In this document: piece by piece, positions 31,832 to 42,637 of the stretch
Layout of the letters: every line of letters begins with the position of its first letter
Position numbering within the stretch: the stretch's first letter is position 1
Assembly (NCBI RefSeq): GCF_027359395.1
Contig: NZ_CP114778.1
Span: 1,426,001 to 1,490,000 of the forward strand
Direction: 5' to 3'
DNA length: 64,000 bases
Source: Prochlorococcus marinus str. MIT 1013
GTDB lineage: Bacteria; Cyanobacteriota; Cyanobacteriia; PCC-6307; Cyanobiaceae
The notes under the pieces: model-generated
What the model was told of the DNA's origin: nothing
The model's input: only the letters and a program-made list of their open reading frames with translations
Database searches by the model: none
Translations under genes and position numbers: made by a program

Positions 31832-32756
31832 ATCTAAGAATTTAAAAGGTATCGTTGTTGCACTTAAGGCAAATTTTTTAATTGTAGAAGTTGATTATAT
31901 AGATTTTAAAGAAGATTCATTGGAGCAATTTTCAGAAAAAACTAGATTGCTTTGCACACGACGAAGTAAGTTAGATTATCAAGGCTTATTTATAGATGTA
32001 GGTGATATCGTTTTTGTTGAGTCTATAGATTATAAAAATAAACGAGCTGTAATTTTTGAAGTAGAGCCGCGAAAAAGTTTTTTAAAACGTCCATCAGTGG
32101 CAAACGTTACATTAGTTGCTATTTGCATCTCAGTTGATGAGCCTTTATTTGATATTGAGCAAGCAAGCCGTTTTTTATTAACGGCTGAATGTGCAAACAT
32201 AAAACCTTTGATAATTTTAACTAAAATAGATTTAATTACAAAAAATAATTTGATCTTATATGTAAATAAATTAAAATGCTGGGGTTATGATTGTATTGCA
32301 ATATCTATCGAGAATTCTAAAGGCATTGATTTGTTAATTAAACGATTTAGAAATACAAAATTAACTGTACTTGCTGGTCCCTCTGGAGTGGGAAAGACAA
32401 GTTTGATTAATCATTTAATTCCAACTCTTTCACTACCTACTTCATCTGTTTCAAAAAAATTAAAGAGAGGTACTCACACGACTAGACACGTCGAATTGTT
32501 TGCTATTGGAAATGGATCTCTTCTTGCTGATACCCCCGGTTTTAATCGTCCAGAAATTTTATGCGAGCCTTCTGGTTTTGCTTATTTGTTTCCTGAGTTT
32601 CGAACTCAATTAACTAAGTCTAAATGTAAGTTTCGCAATTGTTTGCATAGAGATGAACCTGGGTGCGTAATTAATAAAGATCTCGAAAGATATTCTTTTT
32701 ATCGTGAAAACCTTGAGGAGATGATTAATTCTCATCTCCCATACCAGGGAGGTTAA
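31818..32756 (+). CDS. rsgA: Small ribosomal subunit biogenesis GTPase RsgA
   Basis: RsgA is a circularly permuted GTPase that assists late 30S maturation. The N-terminal OB domain is followed by G-motifs in permuted order: TKIDL (G4), then P-loop [14 protein letters not shown] (about residues 187-200) and DTPGF (G3). The C-terminal zinc knuckle is [14 protein letters not shown]. The length is 312 residues. The start is GTG at 31818, inside the preceding gene. The last 32 bases overlap the convergent YbaB gene. Confidence 0.94.
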   Translation: MNTNKSKNLKGIVVALKANFLIVEVDYIDFKEDSLEQFSEKTRLLCTRRSKLDYQGLFIDVGDIVFVESIDYKNKRAVIFEVEPRKSFLKRPSVANVTLVAICISVDEPLFDIEQASRFLLTAECANIKPLIILTKIDLITKNNLILYVNKLKCWGYDCIAISIENSKGIDLLIKRFRNTKLTVLAGPSGVGKTSLINHLIPTLSLPTSSVSKKLKRGTHTTRHVELFAIGNGSLLADTPGFNRPEILCEPSGFAYLFPEFRTQLTKSKCKFRNCLHRDEPGCVINKDLERYSFYRENLEEMINSHLPYQGG

Positions 32757-33072
32757 GCTTGAACCCACCTGTTAAATCTTCCATCTTCTCTTTCATCGTT
32801 GAAGTTGAGACTTCGTGAGCGGATTTCATAGCATCCAATATGGCTTCTTCGACTATCGCTTTTTCTTCAGAAAGAAGTGAAGAATCAATTTCTATTCGTA
32901 AAGGCTTTTGATTGCCTGACATCCATATTTTTGCCCTATTGTCATTATTCGCTCCTTCTATTTCCATAACCTCAAGCTCTTCTTGAAGTTTTTGAGCATT
33001 CTGCTGAATTTGTTGTGCTTTTTTAAAAGCTTCAGTGAGTTGTCCAAAATTTGGTAGTCCGAATCCAGCCAT
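32725..33072 (-). CDS. YbaB/EbfC nucleoid-associated protein
   Basis: This 115-residue DNA-binding protein belongs to the YbaB/EbfC family. It starts [24 protein letters not shown], with the Gln-rich helix and the later [22 protein letters not shown] segment. The family forms a tweezer-like dimer that binds DNA without strict sequence specificity. It is the first-read neighbour upstream of murB on the same strand (37-base gap). Its 3' end overlaps rsgA by 32 bases. Confidence 0.92.
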   Translation of the reverse strand: MAGFGLPNFGQLTEAFKKAQQIQQNAQKLQEELEVMEIEGANNDNRAKIWMSGNQKPLRIEIDSSLLSEEKAIVEEAILDAMKSAHEVSTSTMKEKMEDLTGGFKLNLPGMGDEN

Positions 33073-33109
33073 GAGAATTTCCTATTGGTATTGATCTTAG
33101 GGTTTAAAT

Positions 33110-33985
33110 TTAAAAGCCACATAGTTTGACTTCTGTTTCTAACAAGATCCCATAAGCATTAAAAACTCTGTTTTGGATATATTTAATTAATTCTCTTACG
33201 TCATAAGAGGAAGCTTTGTTTGCGTTAATTATAAAATTTGAATGTATTTTAGATATTTCAGCTCCACCAAAACGAAATCCCTTTAAACCAAGTTCTTCAA
33301 TTAATCTTGCAGCTTTCAAAGGTTCAGGATTACGAAAAACACTACCGCAGGTTTGGGCTTTATAAGGTTGAGTTCTTAATCGATGATTTAGGTTTTCATT
33401 TGTGACTTGTTTAATTTTTTCTGCTTGACCTGACACCAGCTTCAGTCGAGCAGATACGACAATTAATTTTTCATCTTGAAGAAGACTGTACCGGTATCCA
33501 AAATTGAGATCTTTTCCTTTGATAACTTTGTATTCACCTCTCAAAGATAGCGTTGTAACACTCTCGAGATAGTTGGATATGCAATGTTCTTGTGCTCCTG
33601 CATTCATAACTACTGCTCCCCCAATAGTTCCTGGTATTCCTATAGCCCATTCGAATCCATGAAGTCCGTTTGCAGCAGCTTTTCTGGCCACAGTTGGAAG
33701 CATCTCTCCGCTAAGGACTTCGATAATCCCATTACTTTTATCAATTTGAATTCCTTTAAAATTACGCATACATAAGCTCAAGCCTTGAATTCCCTTGTCA
33801 TTGATTAAAAGATTTGATCCAGCACCAAAAATATTGCAGGGAATATTTTTCTTATTAATCCAATTAATTAAATATTTAATTTCTTCATTATTTTTTGGTT
33901 GAGCAATCCATTCTGCAGGACCTCCTATTCTCCAAGTTGTAAAATTTGATAAGGAAATATTTTTTTCTAATTGAATTAATTTCAT
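33110..33985 (-). CDS. murB: UDP-N-acetylenolpyruvoylglucosamine reductase
   Basis: MurB is the FAD enzyme that makes UDP-N-acetylmuramic acid in peptidoglycan synthesis. Motifs seen are NFTTWRIGGPAEWIAQP, IFGAGSNLLINDKGIQGL, GIPGTIGGAVVMNAGAQ and the later TCGSVFRNPEPLKAARLIEELGLKG. The length of 291 residues fits a type II MurB. It is 3 bases from murC, so murC and murB form one cell-wall operon. Confidence 0.96.
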   Translation of the reverse strand: MKLIQLEKNISLSNFTTWRIGGPAEWIAQPKNNEEIKYLINWINKKNIPCNIFGAGSNLLINDKGIQGLSLCMRNFKGIQIDKSNGIIEVLSGEMLPTVARKAAANGLHGFEWAIGIPGTIGGAVVMNAGAQEHCISNYLESVTTLSLRGEYKVIKGKDLNFGYRYSLLQDEKLIVVSARLKLVSGQAEKIKQVTNENLNHRLRTQPYKAQTCGSVFRNPEPLKAARLIEELGLKGFRFGGAEISKIHSNFIINANKASSYDVRELIKYIQNRVFNAYGILLETEVKLCGF

Positions 33986-33988
33986 ATA

Positions 33989-35473
33989 TTAAGCGGCTAA
34001 ATTACTGCTAATTGAATTATTATTCATTACCTCTAAAAGTAGATTAGTAGATATTAAATTAATATCTCCTGCACCCATAATTAAAAGTAAATCTTTTTCA
34101 ATTGTTTTTTCTTTTATTAGCTGTATCAACTTTTGATTGTTATCTGGAGTATATATTTCTAGATTTGGTTTTAATCTTTTCAACTCATATCCAATAGTCT
34201 TATTATTTATTCCTTCAATTTCATCTTCTCCAGCCGAGTAAATTGGAGTTATGAATACTAAATCAGATTTGCTGAGACTTTTTGCAAATTCCTTTTGAAA
34301 TTGTTTAGTTCTACTATATCTATGCGGCTGAAATATAGTCACTAATCGATTAGCGGCTATTTTTGAAAAGTTATTTTTTGTTTTAATTATAGTAGATGCT
34401 ATTGATATTGAAGCATCAATTTCACTAGGATGATGAGCATAATCTTCAACTATTAATCTTTTTTTCCATAATCCTTTAAAGTCAAATCTTCTTGCAGGTA
34501 GCTGTAAATGATCAATTCCTTTTTTTATCTCTTTAAAAGAAATACCAGCTATTCTACATGCAGCTATTGCAGCTACTGCATTACTTAAATTGTGAATTCC
34601 TGGAACAGGTATTTTTAGGAAATCAATAAATTTTTCTTTTTCATAATACTCTGCAAAAACTTCACATCCATTAGATTTTTTTGGAATTAGTGCAAAATCT
34701 ATATTTTTAATTTTTTGTGTTGAAAACCATTTAGAAACTTGTATATTATTTCTAATATTTTTACAGTCAAAATTACTAATTAAGCATTTACAATTTTTAG
34801 CAAATTGATTCATTGTTGTTATTAAATCTTCTAGATTTAAATAATGATCAACATGTTCAAGTTCAATATTAGTTATTATACCAATATTTGGATAAAATCT
34901 GACTAGTGATCCATCTGATTCATCAGCTTCTGCTATTATTAATTCATTATCACTAAAATTATAGTTTTTTTTGTAAAGAGGAACAATTCCTCCAATTATA
35001 GCTGTTGGATTTCTCTTTGCGTAAGAACATAATGTTGCAATAAAAGTACTTGTTGTTGTTTTTCCATGAGATCCTGAGATGATTATTGATCTTTTTTGTT
35101 CAATTAAAAAGGCTAGAATTTCAGAGCGGTGTTTGATTTTTAAATTATATTCTCTTGCTTTACATAATTCTAAATTATCTTCATCAATGGCTGAACTTCT
35201 AACAACTAATGTATTTTTCCCATGAACTTTAAAAATTTTGTCAATATTAGATTTTTTTTGAGTTTGAAAGATATGTAATTGATTTCCAGCTAGTTCTTTT
35301 AAAATAGAACTTGTTTTTTGGTCAGAACCAGATATTGAATATCCATTTTTGGCCAGAATCATTGCTAGAGCAGACATACCAATACCTCCAATTCCAATAA
35401 AATGGATATGAAATGGTAATTGTTGTGATTTCTTCAATTTTGATTCAGTGTCGAGTGAAAGATAACTCTTCAT
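33989..35473 (-). CDS. murC: UDP-N-acetylmuramate--L-alanine ligase
   Basis: MurC adds L-alanine to UDP-MurNAc. The N-terminal [21 protein letters not shown] is the Rossmann motif (about residues 23-43). ATP binding is by [13 protein letters not shown] (about 132-144). The Mur ligase motifs [21 protein letters not shown] and the C-terminal [11 protein letters not shown] are present. The length is 494 residues. It is divergent from gap2 across 149 bases. Confidence 0.96.
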   Translation of the reverse strand: MKSYLSLDTESKLKKSQQLPFHIHFIGIGGIGMSALAMILAKNGYSISGSDQKTSSILKELAGNQLHIFQTQKKSNIDKIFKVHGKNTLVVRSSAIDEDNLELCKAREYNLKIKHRSEILAFLIEQKRSIIISGSHGKTTTSTFIATLCSYAKRNPTAIIGGIVPLYKKNYNFSDNELIIAEADESDGSLVRFYPNIGIITNIELEHVDHYLNLEDLITTMNQFAKNCKCLISNFDCKNIRNNIQVSKWFSTQKIKNIDFALIPKKSNGCEVFAEYYEKEKFIDFLKIPVPGIHNLSNAVAAIAACRIAGISFKEIKKGIDHLQLPARRFDFKGLWKKRLIVEDYAHHPSEIDASISIASTIIKTKNNFSKIAANRLVTIFQPHRYSRTKQFQKEFAKSLSKSDLVFITPIYSAGEDEIEGINNKTIGYELKRLKPNLEIYTPDNNQKLIQLIKEKTIEKDLLLIMGAGDINLISTNLLLEVMNNNSISSNLAA

Positions 35474-35622
35474 TCATCTAAAGGCACATTTTTTAAAGAA
35501 TTAGAGATTTTTTATACTTTTTATGTCCTTAACGCTTCAATTATTTTTCAAAATGCACAGAAAATGATCATCGTTCTGTATGATCAGCGGCCAGTAGCTT
35601 ATGCGGTTTTACCGTTTTTGAA

Positions 35623-36645
35623 ATGACTTTGCGTGTTGCGATTAATGGATTCGGAAGAATTGGACGCAATTTTATGCGTTGTTGGCTGAGCAGGGGCGCT
35701 AATACCAATATTGAAGTGGTTGGTATTAACGTCACTTCTGATCCAAAGACATGTGCCCACTTGCTCAAATATGACTCTATTCTGGGTGCGATAAACAATG
35801 CTGAAATTTCACATACAGACGATACATTTCAAATTAATGGTAAAACCATCAAATGTTATTCAGATAGAAATCCGTTAAATCTTCCTTGGAAAGATTGGGG
35901 AATTGACTTAGTAATCGAGTCCACAGGTGTGTTTAATACAGACGTTGGCGCTAGTAAGCATTTACAGGTTGGGGCTAAAAAGGTCATCCTTACAGCACCT
36001 GGTAAAGGTGATGGTGTAGGTACTTATGTAGTTGGTGTTAATGCTGATAAGTACTCTCATGAAGATTTTGATATTTTGAGCAATGCAAGTTGCACCACCA
36101 ATTGTTTAGCTCCGATAGTAAAAGTTTTAGATCAAAAGTTGGGAATTAATAAAGGTCTAATGACCACAATTCATAGTTATACGGGAGACCAAAGAATCTT
36201 GGATAATGCTCATCGTGATTTACGACGTGCAAGAGCTGCCGCAATGAATTTAGTCCCTACTTCAACTGGAGCGGCAAAAGCTGTTGCTCTTGTTTATCCA
36301 GAAATGAAAGGGAAACTAACTGGTATTGCTATGAGAGTTCCCACTCCTAATGTTTCTGCAGTTGATCTGGTTTTTGAATCAAGTCGTAAAACTAGTGCTG
36401 AAGAGGTAAATTCATTATTAAAAACTGCTTCACAGGGCGAAATGAAAGGAATCATCAAATATGGTGATTTGCCTCTTGTTTCTACTGATTATGCTGGAAC
36501 AAATGAATCAACCATTGTTGATGAAGCTTTAACAATGTGTATAGATGACAATTTGGTGAAAGTTTTAGCTTGGTATGACAATGAGTGGGGTTATAGCCAA
36601 AGGGTTGTCGATTTGGCAGAAATTGTTGCTCAAAAGTGGAAATAA
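35623..36645 (+). CDS. gap2: Glyceraldehyde-3-phosphate dehydrogenase (Calvin-cycle type)
   Basis: This is the photosynthetic GAPDH that reduces 1,3-bisphosphoglycerate with NAD(P)H. The NAD-binding start is [18 protein letters not shown]. The catalytic cysteine is Cys157 in [12 protein letters not shown]. The later [16 protein letters not shown] is conserved. The length of 340 residues and the [16 protein letters not shown] start match cyanobacterial Gap2. The 149 bases upstream must contain the gap2 and murC promoters. Confidence 0.96.
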   Translation: MTLRVAINGFGRIGRNFMRCWLSRGANTNIEVVGINVTSDPKTCAHLLKYDSILGAINNAEISHTDDTFQINGKTIKCYSDRNPLNLPWKDWGIDLVIESTGVFNTDVGASKHLQVGAKKVILTAPGKGDGVGTYVVGVNADKYSHEDFDILSNASCTTNCLAPIVKVLDQKLGINKGLMTTIHSYTGDQRILDNAHRDLRRARAAAMNLVPTSTGAAKAVALVYPEMKGKLTGIAMRVPTPNVSAVDLVFESSRKTSAEEVNSLLKTASQGEMKGIIKYGDLPLVSTDYAGTNESTIVDEALTMCIDDNLVKVLAWYDNEWGYSQRVVDLAEIVAQKWK

Positions 36646-36661
36646 ATTATAAATTTAATAC

Positions 36662-37654
36662 TTAAAAATGTTGAAATATATTAGAGTTTTCAACATTAAT
36701 TTCTTCTAAGTTATCCCAGAAAACATTGGGTTTACCTTCTTTTATAAACCCAATAATTTGGGCAGATTCTAATTTATTTGATAAAGCTTCAGCCCACTTT
36801 TTAGGAAGACTCAAAATCAATTCATAGTCTTCTCCCCCATAAAGCACCCACTCATCCCAAATAGAACCTTCTGGCCAGTCAGGATCTTTAAGAATAGAGT
36901 TTTTAGTTAAAACAGCTTGGCAATTACTGCTTTGGCAAATGCCTCTAATTGATTCAATAAGACCATCGCTGCTATCAGTTCCTGCGGCTCTCCAACTCGA
37001 AGATTCAGGTTTGCACTCTATTAATGCTTGTAGTGACTTCACGGCTGGATAGGGACGTTTGTGTGAGTTGATAGCTCGATTAATAAGCTCAGGACTTATT
37101 TGGACTTCACTTGGAAGTTTTTCGGATGACAAAAGGGCTAAACCTAACCTGCTTAATCCATGGAATCCAGTGCTAACAATATAATCTCCTGGTAAAGCAT
37201 TTCCTCTATGCAGCCTGGGCGGGTTCATTTCTCCAATTGCAGTAATTGAAATCATTTTTATTTCTCCACAAGAACAATCGCCACCAATTATTTCTCCTCC
37301 AAATTCTTGCATCGCTTCCCCCATTCCTTCATATAGGTTTTCTACCCATTTCCAATGTGTGCTTGGCGGTAAAACAAGCCCAACATTAAATGAGATTATA
37401 TTTTTTGAGCCGCTGCAAATAAGATCAGAAATATTTGTGGTAATACATTTCCAGCCAATATCTTTAGCATTAGATATTTTTTCAGAAAAATGAATTTTCT
37501 CAACAAGTAAATCAGTATTAATCAATAAATTTTTGTTGATCATATTTATTTCTGCTATATCATCTTCTATTTGTCCACATCGCATAAATCTTTTTAAACG
37601 ATTTAGCAATTCTCTTTCACCTAAATCTTTAATAGTAGTTGTCACTTTATTCAA
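36662..37654 (-). CDS. thiL: Thiamine-monophosphate kinase
   Basis: ThiL phosphorylates thiamine monophosphate to the active cofactor. The family motifs GERELLNRLKRFM, LINTDLLVEKIHF, ISDLICSGS and EIIGGDCSCG are in the expected order, and WVLYGGEDYELILSLP lies near residue 270. The length is 330 residues. The cyclophilin gene lies 3 bases upstream on the same strand, so the two are co-transcribed. Confidence 0.94.
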   Translation of the reverse strand: MNKVTTTIKDLGERELLNRLKRFMRCGQIEDDIAEINMINKNLLINTDLLVEKIHFSEKISNAKDIGWKCITTNISDLICSGSKNIISFNVGLVLPPSTHWKWVENLYEGMGEAMQEFGGEIIGGDCSCGEIKMISITAIGEMNPPRLHRGNALPGDYIVSTGFHGLSRLGLALLSSEKLPSEVQISPELINRAINSHKRPYPAVKSLQALIECKPESSSWRAAGTDSSDGLIESIRGICQSSNCQAVLTKNSILKDPDWPEGSIWDEWVLYGGEDYELILSLPKKWAEALSNKLESAQIIGFIKEGKPNVFWDNLEEINVENSNIFQHF

Positions 37655-37657
37655 AAT

Positions 37658-38734
37658 TTAGGCTTGAGATTTTAGATTTTCTGAACCATTTAACACTTTG
37701 ATTGCAATAATTTTATCATCTACTCCAAGTTTATTTAATATTTCAGAACCTTCTATTACATAGCCAAAAGCTGCGTTTCTTCCATCAATAAGATTACGTC
37801 CGGCCGGATTTAACTCAGCTTCATATAAGAAGAAGAAAAACTGAGATGAACCATCATTTAAATCCGTATCAGAGTGTGCCCAGCCAAGTGTTCCTAAAGT
37901 TGCGAATGGAAGAACTGGCGTTTCAGTGTAAAGACCAACGTCTTCAAAAGTTTGTCCATAAAGTGTATCTTGAAGATTAGGTGTTCTTATTTCTAGTGGA
38001 ACTTTTCTTAACTCATTATTATCAGGGTTTACATATCCAATCTCTTCTCCTTTTGGATCACCAGTTTGAAGAATAAAAAATTCTTCAGCTCTATTAATTG
38101 GCAACCCATCGTAAAAACCCTTTAATGAAAGATCTATAAATGCACCAGCCGTTAAAGGAGCATTATAACCATCAATAATTGCACTCATATCTCCTTTTGA
38201 TGTTTTTATCTCTACATTTGCTCTGCCTAAAAGCCGTGGTAAATTGTCATATTCAATTGGTATTTTATATGGAAAGTTATTAGTTATTAAAAGAGATTCT
38301 AAATCATCAATTGTTTTTAAACTTTTACGTCTGACGTCAAGAAATGAGACTTTATTCTTTTCGTTCGCTATTTGCCCTAATTCATCAAGTTCTTCTTTCA
38401 GATTGGATAGCAGATTAGATGCTTGGTTCTTATTTTCATCTGGTATGGAGTCAAGAATTTGATTTTTTCTGTTACTAACTAAGAATTGACTTCTTGAGGT
38501 GGCTTTGCTGATTGCTGACCATCTGCTTCCTCGAAGATCATCGCTGGTATCTTCCAGTTTGTTTTGTAATTCACGTAATTCCTTTTGGTCAATCGGTAAA
38601 GAATTTCTTAAGATTGCATATGGATCCTTTAGCCGATTACCCTTAGGAAGGCTTGCAACAGCAGGTTCAATCCATGGAGAGCTCAAAGAAAATAGGATTG
38701 TTATCAGGGCAAGAATGCAAATCTTTTTTGCCAT
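37658..38734 (-). CDS. Exported cyclophilin-type peptidyl-prolyl isomerase (TLP40/CYP38-like)
   Basis: A signal peptide is visible at residues 1-27 (MAKKICILALITILFSL ... AVA). Residues ~40-150 are a helical region as in thylakoid-lumen TLP40/CYP38. A cyclophilin domain follows from about residue 172 (VEIKTSKGDMSAIIDGYNAPLTAG, then FFILQTGDPKGEE). The family is tied to photosystem II assembly and repair in the thylakoid lumen. The length is 358 residues. It is divergent from efp across 63 bases. Confidence 0.9.
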   Translation of the reverse strand: MAKKICILALITILFSLSSPWIEPAVASLPKGNRLKDPYAILRNSLPIDQKELRELQNKLEDTSDDLRGSRWSAISKATSRSQFLVSNRKNQILDSIPDENKNQASNLLSNLKEELDELGQIANEKNKVSFLDVRRKSLKTIDDLESLLITNNFPYKIPIEYDNLPRLLGRANVEIKTSKGDMSAIIDGYNAPLTAGAFIDLSLKGFYDGLPINRAEEFFILQTGDPKGEEIGYVNPDNNELRKVPLEIRTPNLQDTLYGQTFEDVGLYTETPVLPFATLGTLGWAHSDTDLNDGSSQFFFFLYEAELNPAGRNLIDGRNAAFGYVIEGSEILNKLGVDDKIIAIKVLNGSENLKSQA

Positions 38735-38797
38735 GTTAATTCTATGTTTTGCATGACTTTCGCACAGACTTATGATCGATTGGTATCTTTTGTGTGA

Positions 38798-39361
38798 ATG
38801 ATTTCAACTAACGACTTTCGCACTGGCACTACGATCGAGTTAGACGGTGCGGTTTGGCGTGTTATTGAATTTCTACATGTCAAGCCTGGTAAGGGTTCTG
38901 CATTCGTCAGGACTAAATTAAAAGCTGTTGTGAGCGGTAGTGTTGTAGATAAGACCTTTAGAGCAGGGGAAATGGTTCCACAAGCTCTTCTGGAGAAATC
39001 AAAGTTGCAACATACATACATGGACGGAGATGATTTTGTATTTATGGATATGACTTCTTATGAAGAAACAAGCTTAACAGCTAAACAAATTGGTGAAAGC
39101 AGGAAATATCTAAAGGAAGGTATGGAGGTTAATGTAGTGTCTTGGAATGAAAAACCTCTTGAAGTTGAATTACCCAATTCAGTTGTTTTAGAAATAAAAG
39201 AAACTGACCCTGGTGTTAAAGGTGATACTGCTTCGGGAGGTACAAAGCCTGCAATCTTGGAAACAGGAGCTCAAGTAATGGTCCCATTATTTATTTCAAT
39301 TGGTGAGAAAATTCGAGTAGATACTCGAAATGACACTTATCTAGGCCGAGAAACACAATGA
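38798..39361 (+). CDS. efp: Elongation factor P
   Basis: EF-P relieves ribosome stalling at polyproline stretches. The protein starts [20 protein letters not shown], with the modification loop [15 protein letters not shown] at about residues 29-43; the tip residue is Lys33. The C-terminal [17 protein letters not shown] is the EF-P signature. The length is 187 residues. Its stop overlaps the accB start by 4 bases (ATGA), a sign of translational coupling. Confidence 0.97.
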   Translation: MISTNDFRTGTTIELDGAVWRVIEFLHVKPGKGSAFVRTKLKAVVSGSVVDKTFRAGEMVPQALLEKSKLQHTYMDGDDFVFMDMTSYEETSLTAKQIGESRKYLKEGMEVNVVSWNEKPLEVELPNSVVLEIKETDPGVKGDTASGGTKPAILETGAQVMVPLFISIGEKIRVDTRNDTYLGRETQ

Positions 39362-39855
39362 CTATGAATCTTGATCACGAAGAGCTTCATCGCTTGTTGG
39401 CAACTTTAGCTGAGAGCGATATTCAAGAGTTTCGACTTGAGGGAGAAGACTTTTTTTTGGAGGTTAAACGCAATCTTGGCGGTTCTTTTGATTCAATCTC
39501 CTCTCAAAAGAGAATTACATCAGAAGAGATTGATACACCAATGCCTCAACGCAAAATCGAGGCTTCCTCAGTACAAAGCACGCCTCCGCCTTCGGTCCCT
39601 GGATCACGCTCTGATTTGGTCGAAGTAACTGCTCCTATGGTTGGCACCTTTTATCGTGCACCAGGCCCAGAAGAGCCACCTTTCGTAGACATTGGGTCGA
39701 AAATTAGTGTTGGCCAAGCTGTTTGTATTCTTGAGGCAATGAAATTAATGAATGAGCTCGAGTCAGAGGTTAGTGGAGAAGTAATTGAAATTCTTGTTGA
39801 AAATGGAACACCAGTTGAGTTTGGACAGGTTTTAATGCGATTAAAACCTTTATAA
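39358..39855 (+). CDS. accB: Acetyl-CoA carboxylase biotin carboxyl carrier protein
   Basis: AccB carries biotin between the two half reactions of acetyl-CoA carboxylase in fatty acid synthesis. The biotinylated lysine is Lys129 in [12 protein letters not shown]. The N-terminal helix region and a Pro/Ser-rich linker (about 55-85) precede the domain. The length is 165 residues. The start overlaps the efp stop; ATG two codons later is an alternative. Confidence 0.97.
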   Translation: MTMNLDHEELHRLLATLAESDIQEFRLEGEDFFLEVKRNLGGSFDSISSQKRITSEEIDTPMPQRKIEASSVQSTPPPSVPGSRSDLVEVTAPMVGTFYRAPGPEEPPFVDIGSKISVGQAVCILEAMKLMNELESEVSGEVIEILVENGTPVEFGQVLMRLKPL

Positions 39856-39864
39856 AGTTTTTTC

Positions 39865-40890
39865 TTATTGAGAAAGAAGCCAAGCATTATTTATTGCAGC
39901 AATCATGCTTGTTTCTCTAGCTTTGAACTTACCTGCAATATCAAGAGCAGTGCCATGATCAGGTGATGTCCTTACAAAAGGTAGTCCTAGTGTTGTATTA
40001 ATAGCTTCATCAAAGGCAATTAACTTGACGGGTATTAGACCTTGATCGTGATACAAAGCAAGAATTCCATCAGGAGCATTATTTTTAATTGATTTGCCAT
40101 TCCATGCATCTGCTGATGAAATCCAGCAGGTATCTGGAGGTATAGGACCACTGATTTTGATTCTTGGATGATCTAGTTTCCATTCATTTAAAATAGGAAT
40201 AATTATGTTTTGTTCTTCTATTCCAATTTTTCCTTCTTCTCCTGCATGTGGATTTAAGCCCGCTATATGTATTAATGGATTCTCCTTGAACTGAAGACAG
40301 AAATTTAATAAGCTATCTAACTTGTATCTAATTAACTCTTTTGTTAAATTATTTTTTATTTTATTAAGAGGTATATGTGTTGTGGCTAATAAAGTATTAA
40401 ATCTCCATCCATTGTTTGGTGATACTGCGGTAAAAAGCATAGATGTTGTTTTATTAGTTAATTTACCTAATAATTCAGTTTGCCCTGCAAATTTATGACC
40501 AGCTTTGTGCCATGCAATTTTTGAAATTGGTGCTGTTACCAGGGCATTAGCTTTTCCTTCTAAAAGTATATTAACTGCATTAAAAAGCCATTCAAAGCTA
40601 GCATTACCACTATGAGTATCTACTATTCCTGGAATTATTTTTCTTTCTAAAGGGATATCAATAATATTAAGACTTTTTGGATTGACGATATTACTTATTC
40701 CATGCTCAATTAACTTTGAATAAGTTTGATAAATATTCTTTTTGCATCCTACAAGTAAAGGCTGAATATTTTTATTTAAGTATTTAGAACTAAGAGCTTT
40801 TAAAGTTATTTCAGTTCCTATTCCTGCAGGATCACCTAATGAAATGATAATGGTATTTTTTTTATCTTTTGATGTTTTAAATTTTGCCAT
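39865..40890 (-). CDS. pdxA: 4-hydroxythreonine-4-phosphate dehydrogenase
   Basis: PdxA catalyses an oxidation step of pyridoxal phosphate synthesis. Conserved segments are ISLGDPAGIGTEITLKAL at the start, LVTAPISKIAWHKAGH, HIAGLNPHAGEEGKIG and ALYHDQGLIPVKLIAF, and the end has FVRTSPDHGTALDIAGK. Histidines in these segments are the metal ligands of the family. The length is 341 residues. It is convergent with accB with 9 bases between. Confidence 0.95.
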   Translation of the reverse strand: MAKFKTSKDKKNTIIISLGDPAGIGTEITLKALSSKYLNKNIQPLLVGCKKNIYQTYSKLIEHGISNIVNPKSLNIIDIPLERKIIPGIVDTHSGNASFEWLFNAVNILLEGKANALVTAPISKIAWHKAGHKFAGQTELLGKLTNKTTSMLFTAVSPNNGWRFNTLLATTHIPLNKIKNNLTKELIRYKLDSLLNFCLQFKENPLIHIAGLNPHAGEEGKIGIEEQNIIIPILNEWKLDHPRIKISGPIPPDTCWISSADAWNGKSIKNNAPDGILALYHDQGLIPVKLIAFDEAINTTLGLPFVRTSPDHGTALDIAGKFKARETSMIAAINNAWLLSQ

Positions 40891-41068
40891 GTTGCAATCC
40901 TTTTTGTGATTTTAATTTGCTTAGCTTAAGTAATGAGTGGTCTGTAATTAATTGGAATAAGTTTTCAAATGATATTAAATTAATTTCATTTGATTCTAAT
41001 TATTAATTAAATCTATATCAATTTTTTAACAAAATAGCGATTAAAAACAAGATGGAAAATAAGGATTA

Positions 41069-41965
41069 TTAATTTATTTTTAATTTTGAGAAACAATTTT
41101 TTAAACCAGATTTAAAATCAGGATAAATTAGAGAATAACCAAGTTTTTTACACAATAACTTATTATCAACTTTTCTATTCTCTTGCCAAAAAGAAAGCGC
41201 CATAGGGCTCATTGTTTTTTTTGCAATTTCAAAAGGCACTGTTGATGGTAGAGATTTTTTAGCTATTTTCGCTGCTAAAGCAATCACTTCAATATTATTT
41301 GTTGGTAAGTTATCGGCTACATTTACTACACATGGATTTTTACCTTTAGCAAAAAGATTTATTAAAAATAAAACAGATCCAGCAATATCGTCGACATGAA
41401 TCCTTGAAAACACTTGCCCTGGCTTGTCGACCATTTTTGTTGTTCCATTTAAAAGGCTTTCAAATGCAGATCTGCCAGGTCCATAAATTCCTGGCAATCT
41501 GAGTATTTGAATAGGCAGCTTTGTCTCTAACCATTGTTTTTCACAAGAAAACCTACGAATGCTTCTTTCTTGTTTAGGATTAGGAGAAGAGTTTTCATTG
41601 ACCCACTCCCCTTTTGTATCTCCATATACACCGGTAGTTGATAAGTAGCCAACCCATTTTAAATTTCTTGAATTTAGTAATTGAGTCTTGAGTTTAAGTA
41701 GAACAGGGTCTTCTCCACTGGATAGAGGAGGAATACAACTTAAAACATGAGTTGCTCCCTCGAAAACTTCATTCGAAAATTCTTTATCAGAGTTAAATAT
41801 GAAATCAGCTCCTTCGCTATTTTCTTGTCTTCTGCTGCACAATACTTTTACTCCTAGATGTCTTCCTACACTTGCGATCCTTTGACCACTGAATCCACCT
41901 CCAAATATAATTAATTTTGATTTGGGTGGCAGAGGATCTAATCGCTTGACAATATCTTCAATCAT
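41069..41965 (-). CDS. NAD(P)-binding epimerase/dehydratase-like protein (extended SDR)
   Basis: The protein has a Rossmann start KLIIFGGGFSGQRIASVGRH and the segment WVGYLSTTGVYGDTKGEWV, then RLPGIYGPGRSAFESL, as in atypical sugar-nucleotide epimerases of the extended SDR family. I chose ATG at 41965 over TTG at 41998, because the TTG would overlap the start of the small divergent gene. It is about 298 residues from this start. The substrate cannot be told. The 178 bases to pdxA hold no obvious gene. Confidence 0.8.
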   Translation of the reverse strand: MIEDIVKRLDPLPPKSKLIIFGGGFSGQRIASVGRHLGVKVLCSRRQENSEGADFIFNSDKEFSNEVFEGATHVLSCIPPLSSGEDPVLLKLKTQLLNSRNLKWVGYLSTTGVYGDTKGEWVNENSSPNPKQERSIRRFSCEKQWLETKLPIQILRLPGIYGPGRSAFESLLNGTTKMVDKPGQVFSRIHVDDIAGSVLFLINLFAKGKNPCVVNVADNLPTNNIEVIALAAKIAKKSLPSTVPFEIAKKTMSPMALSFWQENRKVDNKLLCKKLGYSLIYPDFKSGLKNCFSKLKIN

Positions 41966-41997
41966 TAGTACAAATGTATTATGTTGATTTTTTAGCA

Positions 41998-42222
41998 ATG
42001 ATTGCTTCTTATTTAAAGCCTAGTCTGAATTCCATTAATGGTCATACCAAATTCACGAACGATAAAAGATTATTGGTTCGAAAGAATAATAAAAGCTTGA
42101 TAAAGCCTTTTCTTGCTTCAATTTTCTTTCTTTATTGTATTCTTTTAATCCCTGAAAGGCCTTCTCATATAGCGTCTATATGTGAAAAATATAATTCTTC
42201 TGCCGCTTGTCAAGTTTGGTAG
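41998..42222 (+). CDS. Small conserved protein with hydrophobic segment and C-terminal cysteines
   Basis: From ATG at 41998 the product has 74 residues. A transmembrane or signal-like segment (KPFLASIFFLYCILLIP) is followed by a short tail ending ICEKYNSSAACQVW with two cysteines. I believe similar tails occur in a conserved picocyanobacterial protein at this position, but I could not check. An upstream in-frame start at 41974 is possible. It ends 4 bases before the convergent HNH gene. Function unknown. Confidence 0.65.
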   Translation: MIASYLKPSLNSINGHTKFTNDKRLLVRKNNKSLIKPFLASIFFLYCILLIPERPSHIASICEKYNSSAACQVW

Positions 42223-42226
42223 AAAT

Positions 42227-42637
42227 TTAAGCTGCTTGCCAAGAAAAATCTTCATTCAATCCGGATTTTGTTTTCTCAATACTTCTGTTTTGTTTAGGTT
42301 GAGCCCATTTAAGAAGTCTCAGAGCTAAACGTATGTCCCCTTCCGTCCATGCTTTGATAGCCATAGAACGTCTTGGGTCGTAAAAACGTTGTTTTCTATA
42401 CCATTCAAACGCATCATTATCTGTTTTGCTGCCGTTACATGAGAGGCAGGCAGGTACACAATTTTCAGTAATGCTTAATCCACCTTTACTTCGTGGTAAA
42501 ACATGATCAATTGATTCTGATTTTTTTCCACAATATATACAGCTTTTATTAGTGAATTCATGCAATGATTTGCGCCATCTTCTGTCTCTTAGCTTAGGGC
42601 AGAGATCTTCTAAGAAAACCGCATCCCTTTTGTGCAT
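42227..42637 (-). CDS. HNH endonuclease family protein
   Basis: This 136-residue protein contains a compact HNH domain: CIYCGKKSESIDHVLPRSKGG (about residues 34-54) and CVPACLSCNGSKTDND. The two CxxC pairs bind zinc and the DH/N residues form the nuclease site. Such small HNH proteins are conserved in marine picocyanobacteria outside clear mobile elements. The biological target is unknown. Confidence 0.88.
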   Translation of the reverse strand: MHKRDAVFLEDLCPKLRDRRWRKSLHEFTNKSCIYCGKKSESIDHVLPRSKGGLSITENCVPACLSCNGSKTDNDAFEWYRKQRFYDPRRSMAIKAWTEGDIRLALRLLKWAQPKQNRSIEKTKSGLNEDFSWQAA

